Origin: Acanthaster planci
Lineage: Eukaryota > Echinodermata > Asteroidea > Valvatida > Acanthasteridae
Reading direction: 5' to 3'
Assembly (NCBI RefSeq): GCF_001949145.1
Contig: NW_019091658.1
Location: forward strand, 258,044 to 269,516
DNA: 11,473 bases
Shown here: piece by piece, positions 7,601-11,473 of the stretch
How positions within the stretch are numbered: the first letter of the stretch is position 1
How the letters are laid out: each line of letters begins with the position of its first letter
Position numbers and translations under genes: made by a program
The notes under the pieces: generated by a model
The model's database searches: none
What the model was told of the DNA's origin: nothing
The model's input: only the letters and a program-made list of their open reading frames with translations

Positions 7601-8067
7601 CACCAAGAAGTGTTCAAGGCTCTCTTCACAGCAAGAGACAATTCACACATCAATCTCTTTGCCTCACGGGACAGTGCCCAACTTCTGGTATTTTGCACGA
7701 GAAAGCTGCATCCCTGTGAGTGGGTCACGGATGCTGTCCAAATAGACTGGACAGGCATACTGGGGTATGCCTTCCCTCCCATTTTGTTAATCCCTACAGT
7801 TCTCTCCAAAATGAAACACGAACATTACCGGATACTTGTGATTGCTCCATTCTGGCCTCGTCAGCCTTGGTTCCCCAAACTAACGAGACTCCTGTTTCAC
7901 CAACCATTTGTCTTTCCAGACAGACCAGACATTCTCCGCCAACTCAAGTCGAGAATTCTGCATCCGGCACCCAGGGATCTGGATATAACCTGTTGGACAT
8001 TTTCCAACGTTCTTTCCACTTGGCAGGACCTTCTGGCGATGCTGCAGCCATGGCCGCACAGGGGCAA
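7601..8067 (+). pseudogene. DIRS pol region between RNase H and recombinase
   Basis: The frame starting near 7610 reads INLFASRDSAQL, then DAVQIDWTGILGYAFPP and VIAPFWPRQPWFPKL. These motifs are well conserved behind RNase H in DIRS and related pol proteins; their biochemical role is not established to my knowledge. The frame stays open for 187 codons, making this the best-preserved part of pol, and passes to another frame near the recombinase start. No Dam-like methyltransferase domain, found in some DIRS elements, is seen. Confidence 0.8.
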
Positions 8068-9063
8068 GGCTTGTCCACCCACAAGATTTACAATAGCAGA
8101 TTACGGCATTTCGTTAAATGGTGCAACAAACAGGCTTTTGCTCCAAATGATGCTCCTTTGTATGCCGTTGTAGACTTCTTCATGTAATTTTTTGACTCTG
8201 GGCTGCAAGTTTCTACAATTTGTAACCACAAGTCAGCTCCATCTGCCATACATGGTGGTTCCACAATTTCTAACAACGTGGCTCTTCAAAACCTGTTACA
8301 CGGCATGTTCGTTGAACGTCCCCTCATCAAGAGTCTAATTGCATCATGTGATTTAAGTGAAGTTTTGCATATGCTTACCAGTCCTCCCATTGAACCCTTA
8401 AGCCTTGCGGTCCTTATTCACACCAGCATCAAGTTGGCCTTCCTCCTGGTTGTGGTTACCTCTAGAAGAGGCTGTGAGCTAAAGGCCCTCTCTGTTACCG
8501 AAGGTCATCTTTGCTTGGAACCACATGATGTTCGTATCATCCCAGCTATTGGTTTCCTGACCAAAACCAGACTCCCTCCTTCAAGCCCCTGATATTTTGT
8601 TCCTTCAATTTCTCCTCACTCTGGAGACAACGTAGTTCCTGTTCTGAAGTGGTACCCAGCTAAAACCAAAGTTCTGAGAGGGACAATAACCCAACTGTTC
8701 ATTACTACTACCAGACTTCATTGCCCAGCAGTGAGAGACACAATCGCCCGCTGGACAGTTTTGGCTATCAAATTTGCTAATCCAGACAGGCCATCACACC
8801 CCGATGAACAAGGTAAACACTACATCAGAGTTCACGATGTTAGAGCAGTTTCTACATCCAGGTCTCACTTTTGGGTGTTCCCATTGCAGACATTTGTAAA
8901 GCTGCATGCTGGAAGTCATCCTCTACCTTCACTTCCTGTTATCTAAAGGGACATCCTGCATATCTACTCCGTACATGGCAGGACAATCACAATGTCCACA
9001 GTGCAGATGTCGGGGGACCCTCTGTGGGACAGACAGATGGCAACACATCCTTGAGAATATATT
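8068..9063 (+). pseudogene. DIRS tyrosine recombinase, broken but with R-H-R-Y present
   Basis: In DIRS this enzyme joins the circular DNA copy to the genome, in place of an integrase. An N-terminal SAM-like core-binding part (LSTHKIYNSRLRHFVKWCNK, about 8068-8127) precedes the catalytic domain. The four hallmark residues can be read: R at 8467-8469 in SRRGCEL, H at 8833-8835 and R at 8842-8844 in VHDVRAVSTS, and the nucleophile Y at 8940-8942 in FTSCYLK. Breaks: TAA at 8185-8187, TGA at 8590-8592, and a frame change near 8870. The last frame then runs to about 9063. A few neighbouring changes (SRSHF in place of a usual S-W-A type run) also suggest decay. Confidence 0.9.
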
Positions 9064-9209
9064 AGAGTGAGTTATGTTCCTGACCTCTTGTAATTAATAT
9101 GTTTGCCATCATTGTCAATGCATATATTTTTACTTGTTACCATATGGGTGTATGCCCCCTTTATGACATTTCATATATTGTAGCCAACCCCCACCTAGAC
9201 CTGTGCTAC

Positions 9210-9310
9210 TTTGCATATGTAGTGACTGTTTGGGTAGGTAGAGTGCCGTAGACTCCTTCCCCACAGTTAGTGTGGGATGAGTCTACTAAAGAATACCTAC
9301 CCAAACAGTC
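9210..9310. repeat. Internal complementary region of the DIRS element
   Basis: Bases 9210-9254 are the exact reverse complement of the element's left outer end, 6173-6217 (45 of 45). Bases 9255-9310 are similar to the reverse complement of the right outer end (about 9481-9539), including CTACTAAAGAATACCT and CAAACAGTC. The region therefore represents the joined right and left ends. In the DIRS-1 replication model it is the template that aligns the ends so a circle can be completed. Confidence 0.92.
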
Positions 9311-9354
9311 TCCACCCGCCCGTCCTCCCCACTCTGGCTCCGACATTTTTAGTC

Positions 9355-9539
9355 ACTTTGAAAATAAGGATGAACACGACAGTGGTGCCGCAGTGCATGG
9401 TGGGAGCTCGGGGGCACTATAGATGATCAAGTCTTTTCAGCGAATAACTATAGGTGCAGGGGAAATTTGCATTTGTTGTGACTGTTTGAGGAGGTATTCT
9501 TTAGTAGACTTCGTCCCATACTAACTATGGGGGAGAAGT
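9355..9539 (-). repeat. Right inverted terminal repeat with outer extension
   Basis: Inverted copy of 6173-6328, with shared blocks such as GAATAACTATAGGTGCA and TAGATGATCAAGTCTTTTCAG. Beyond the part that pairs with the left repeat it carries about 29 extra bases, 9511-9539. A right-hand repeat longer than the left one is a known trait of DIRS-1. Confidence 0.88.
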
Positions 9540-9779
9540 TTGTTCTATTACTTAATCATCATGTATAAACTGAATAAACCTGGAATATTTTGTGCATCAA
9601 CTTCATATTCTTTGTTATTTTTCATTCCTTTTGGGTTTGATATTGGCTTTGCATTCACGTATCTTAAGGTTCACTTCAGAAAACTCACAATAACATTAAT
9701 CATATCAGGCTGGTTTCTTTTTCGTGTGAGATATACCTAAAACTTATTCTGAGAATGCTTCAAAACTTCACATTCACAG
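9540..9779. other. AT-rich DNA between DIRS element and candidate exon
   Basis: No gene is seen. T-rich sequence and the AATAACATTAATCAT word near 9690, followed by CTTCACATTCACAG at 9779, look like the end of an intron with a branch region and 3' splice site. Confidence 0.35.
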
Positions 9780-10144
9780 AATCACTCAGGATGGAAGATG
9801 CTGAGCCTGAGTTTGAGCTGGGAAACATCAACAGGATATCATCAAGGAGTTCCAGTTGTGCTGTCATTCCATTGCATTCACATATCCGCCAAGCACATAA
9901 GCATCAGGCTAGACCGGCACTCTTCCCAGAACTCTCATCTGACCCAGCAGACAGTGAAGAAACTACTCAGGTACCCAGACCAAACCGGACACTACTAGCT
10001 AATTTTGAAGAGTGTGAAGTGGGTGAAGATGGTCATGATTCTCAACAGACACATATGGCTTCCGTGGAGCAGGCTGTTGATAAAGCCAGTGTCAGTGATA
10101 GTGAGGACTTAGACTTCGTGCCGGGAACTCCTCCCAGTAAAAAG
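9780..10144 (+). CDS. Candidate host exon, unknown acidic Ser-rich protein
   Basis: An open frame (stop-bounded ORF 9755-10165) reads MEDAEPEFELGN near 9791, then RISSRSSSCAV, RPNRTLLANFEECEVGED, DSEDLDFVPG and TPPSKK. It is rich in Asp, Glu, Ser and Pro, with SxxD/E-type acidic sites and a TPP motif, as in disordered, phosphorylated regions of nuclear or signalling proteins. A possible 3' splice site CATTCACAG ends at 9779 (a second, CTCAG, at 9789). A good 5' splice site, AAAAAG|GTACAG, falls at 10144/10145 and ends the exon after a complete codon. The ATG at 9791 could also be a true start. It lies outside all recognised elements and has no in-frame break, unlike the transposon genes. I do not recognise the gene. 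It could also be a chance open frame. Confidence 0.5.
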
Positions 10145-11221
10145 GTACAGTTACCTACTAACTAAAATGTACAGCTTTTCTCCCAATAGTTTCCAGCCAT
10201 GTCAGAGCTGCAACCATTAGGAATTTTGTGAATGAAAATTTACACCAAAAAATGTAAGTACCTATTTTGTTTATAAATATGAATTTTTCAGATCCGATTA
10301 TTATTCATATTATGCTGCTTCTGATTCCTTTTGGGGGGGAATGGCATTCCTTCCTTTTATAGCTCAGAAAAAAAATGTGTAAATCCTTGTGTATTTGAGT
10401 GCACTGGGGGAAAAGGGCTCCTCATTTCATTGTTTAACCAATATAAAACTGTGTTGCATTTTGTTTGATTATTGATCATGATACAATAAGTAAATTGGTT
10501 TTATGCCACATGTAGATGTGTTTTGAGTGCACGTGGTGAAAGTTGTTTCTCTATAAATTTGTTGCATTCAGTAGTACACAGTGCACAATTCTTAAAGTGC
10601 TGCACAGTTTGGTGTGCATATCTAAGGTCATTATGCACACTCTTCAAGGCAATCATCGTGAAAGCATGATAAGCAAATTCAAACGTGTGGTACATGTATG
10701 TTTATTAAGAATGGGTGAACATGTGCAGCTTGCAGCGTACTAATGCCACCATTTTGGAGCCATATGATACAAGAGTTTCATATTAGTAATTGTACATTTA
10801 TCATATGTAATTTTGTTTTTAAAAAAGGCAGTTCGGTAAGATACAGATCTTAAAGCATTTGATGAAAAATAAGTTGAAGTGGTACTTCCTTGAAAAACAA
10901 CAGGGTATGAATGTGATGTTGCTGGAAAAATTAGCTGTGGGTGTATTTTGTACTGCCAAATATGCTCTGTGGCAGTGCATTGGTTGAAAGCTTGAAAGAT
11001 TTTGTGACATATCTTAAAATGCGAGGAAAATTGGTCTAGTGTATATATTAAAGGCATGTTTTGCTTTCTGAATACTGAAATGAGTTATATTTTACAGTGT
11101 GTCCTAAGGCCAACAGATTTTGGGATGAAATGCTTTGTTACTGTTGAACGTTTTCCAAAACAATACACCTTTTCTGTTAATTATATATAACAGGTTTGCC
11201 CTTACCCAACGTATATAATAA
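10145..11221. other. AT-rich DNA right of the candidate exon, no gene seen
   Basis: It begins with the putative 5' splice site GTACAG and continues as AT-rich, low-coding sequence with T, A and G runs (for example GGGGGGGA near 10332). The open frames here are short, and none shows conserved motifs. It is best read as intron or intergenic DNA. Confidence 0.4.
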
Positions 11222-11345
11222 GCACTGTATGCTCAGTGCTTGTCCGAGAGCTTGCGAAAAAACCTCACAAGCTTACTCGGGTGGGACATGAACCCACGAC
11301 CTCCTGCTTACTAGTGCAGATGTCTTAACCACTCGACCACCAAGC
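11222..11345 (-). repeat. tRNA-derived repeat (SINE head or tRNA pseudogene), minus strand
   Basis: Read on the minus strand from about 11345, it shows TGGTCGAGTGGTTAAGAC (box A and D-arm type), then an anticodon-arm-like CTGCACTAGTAAGCAG, then GTGGGTTCATGTCCCAC, a T-arm with a perfect 5-bp stem and box B. The D-arm resembles the Ser/Leu class. The anticodon loop has 8 bases by my pairing and no sound acceptor stem is seen, so it is unlikely to be a working tRNA. Beyond it are two small hairpins, AGCTTG/CAAGCT at 11249-11273 and GCACTG/CAGTGC at 11222-11239. A tRNA-derived SINE is the likely source. Confidence 0.6.
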
Positions 11346-11419
11346 TTGCTGGGGTCAGCTGGCTGGTCCGAGTCAAATGAAGCAGCGGGTACCGTGAACT
11401 ATTTTCAAGATGTATTTTC

Positions 11420-11473
11420 AAGACATCTGCACTAGTAAGCAGGAGGTCGTGGGTTCGAGTCCCACCCGAGTAA
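11420..11473 (+). repeat. Second tRNA-derived repeat, plus strand, cut by window end
   Basis: It matches the reverse complement of 11273-11326 at 52 of 54 positions and includes box B as GGGTTCGAGTCCC, closer to the tRNA consensus than the first copy. The box A part is missing: the match starts at AAGACATCTG, directly after a short ATTTTCAAGA-type duplication (11401 and 11414). The right edge lies beyond the window. Confidence 0.65.

Larger units (their letters stand above)
6172..9539 (+). mobile_element. DIRS-type tyrosine-recombinase retrotransposon, internally deleted
   Basis: DIRS elements replicate by reverse transcription and insert as circles through a tyrosine recombinase instead of an integrase. 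Seen here: inverted terminal repeats at 6173-6328 and about 9355-9510, a right-end extension of about 29 bases (9511-9539), and an internal complementary region at 9210-9310 that is complementary to the joined outer ends. Between them lie RT, RNase H and tyrosine recombinase in the usual order. AAGT is present at both outer edges (6172-6175 and 9536-9539), with no longer target duplication, as expected for recombinase-mediated entry. At 3.4 kb it is shorter than usual (about 5-6 kb). The left repeat runs straight into RT, so gag and the start of the pol frame are missing. All frames are interrupted. Confidence 0.93.

Noticed and set aside
6172-9539. An LTR retrotransposon or retrovirus-like element.
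   Set aside because: The terminal repeats are inverted rather than direct, there is no integrase or protease, and a tyrosine recombinase follows RNase H.
6155-9590. AATAAACCT-like sequence on both sides of the DIRS element as a target duplication.
   Set aside because: The words (6160 and 9572) are not adjacent to the element edges symmetrically and are short, AT-rich and likely chance; DIRS insertion does not create such duplications.
11274-11345. A functional tRNA-Ser or tRNA-Leu gene on the minus strand.
   Set aside because: The T arm is good, but the anticodon loop looks eight bases long, the Ser/Leu variable arm is weak and no proper acceptor stem is found.
1-11473. A CRISPR array or prokaryotic operon.
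   Set aside because: No regularly spaced repeats with unique spacers exist, and the elements, splice-type sites and composition are eukaryotic.

Overview
The window looks like non-coding, transposon-rich DNA from a metazoan nuclear genome. It is AT-rich and has no operon-like gene layout. It holds three different eukaryotic transposable-element classes, a tRNA-derived repeat and one exon-like open frame with splice-type edges. A marine invertebrate or basal deuterostome would fit (DIRS elements, Tigger elements, many ACATGTA-type words), but the species cannot be fixed from sequence alone.

Layout, left to right. (1) 1-510: a CG-rich 42-bp repeat cut by the window edge, then AT-rich DNA. (2) 513-3714: a complete but decayed Tigger/pogo DNA transposon with imperfect terminal inverted repeats and TA target duplications. 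Inside are two diverged direct repeats and a transposase pseudogene (1348-2892) that keeps all three catalytic aspartates in a DD30D arrangement but has three stops and four frame changes. Twenty-five bases after the transposase stop, still inside the element, is a textbook replication-dependent histone mRNA 3' end: a 16-nt stem-loop, an ACCA flank and a purine-rich downstream element. (3) 3717-4833: unassigned. (4) 4834-6030: a non-autonomous hAT-like element with CAGTGTTGTAG-type ends, a degenerate 8-bp target duplication and subterminal regions packed with AGTAC words. (5) 6172-9539: a DIRS-type tyrosine-recombinase retrotransposon with unequal inverted terminal repeats, an internal complementary region, broken reverse transcriptase and RNase H, and a recombinase whose R-H-R-Y residues are still readable. 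It lacks gag and is joined directly from the left repeat into RT. (6) About 9780-10144: a candidate host exon for an acidic, Ser-rich, probably disordered protein segment. (7) 11222-11473: two nearly identical tRNA-derived sequences in head-to-head inverted arrangement, the second running off the window.

The simplest overall reading is a host gene intron or intergenic region colonised by successive elements, with one exon near the right side. No mobile element here looks able to make its full protein set. The observation most worth following is the histone-type 3' end inside the Tigger element, beside a PCNA-binding-like C terminus. Together these suggest that transposase expression and activity may have been tied to S phase in the active ancestor.
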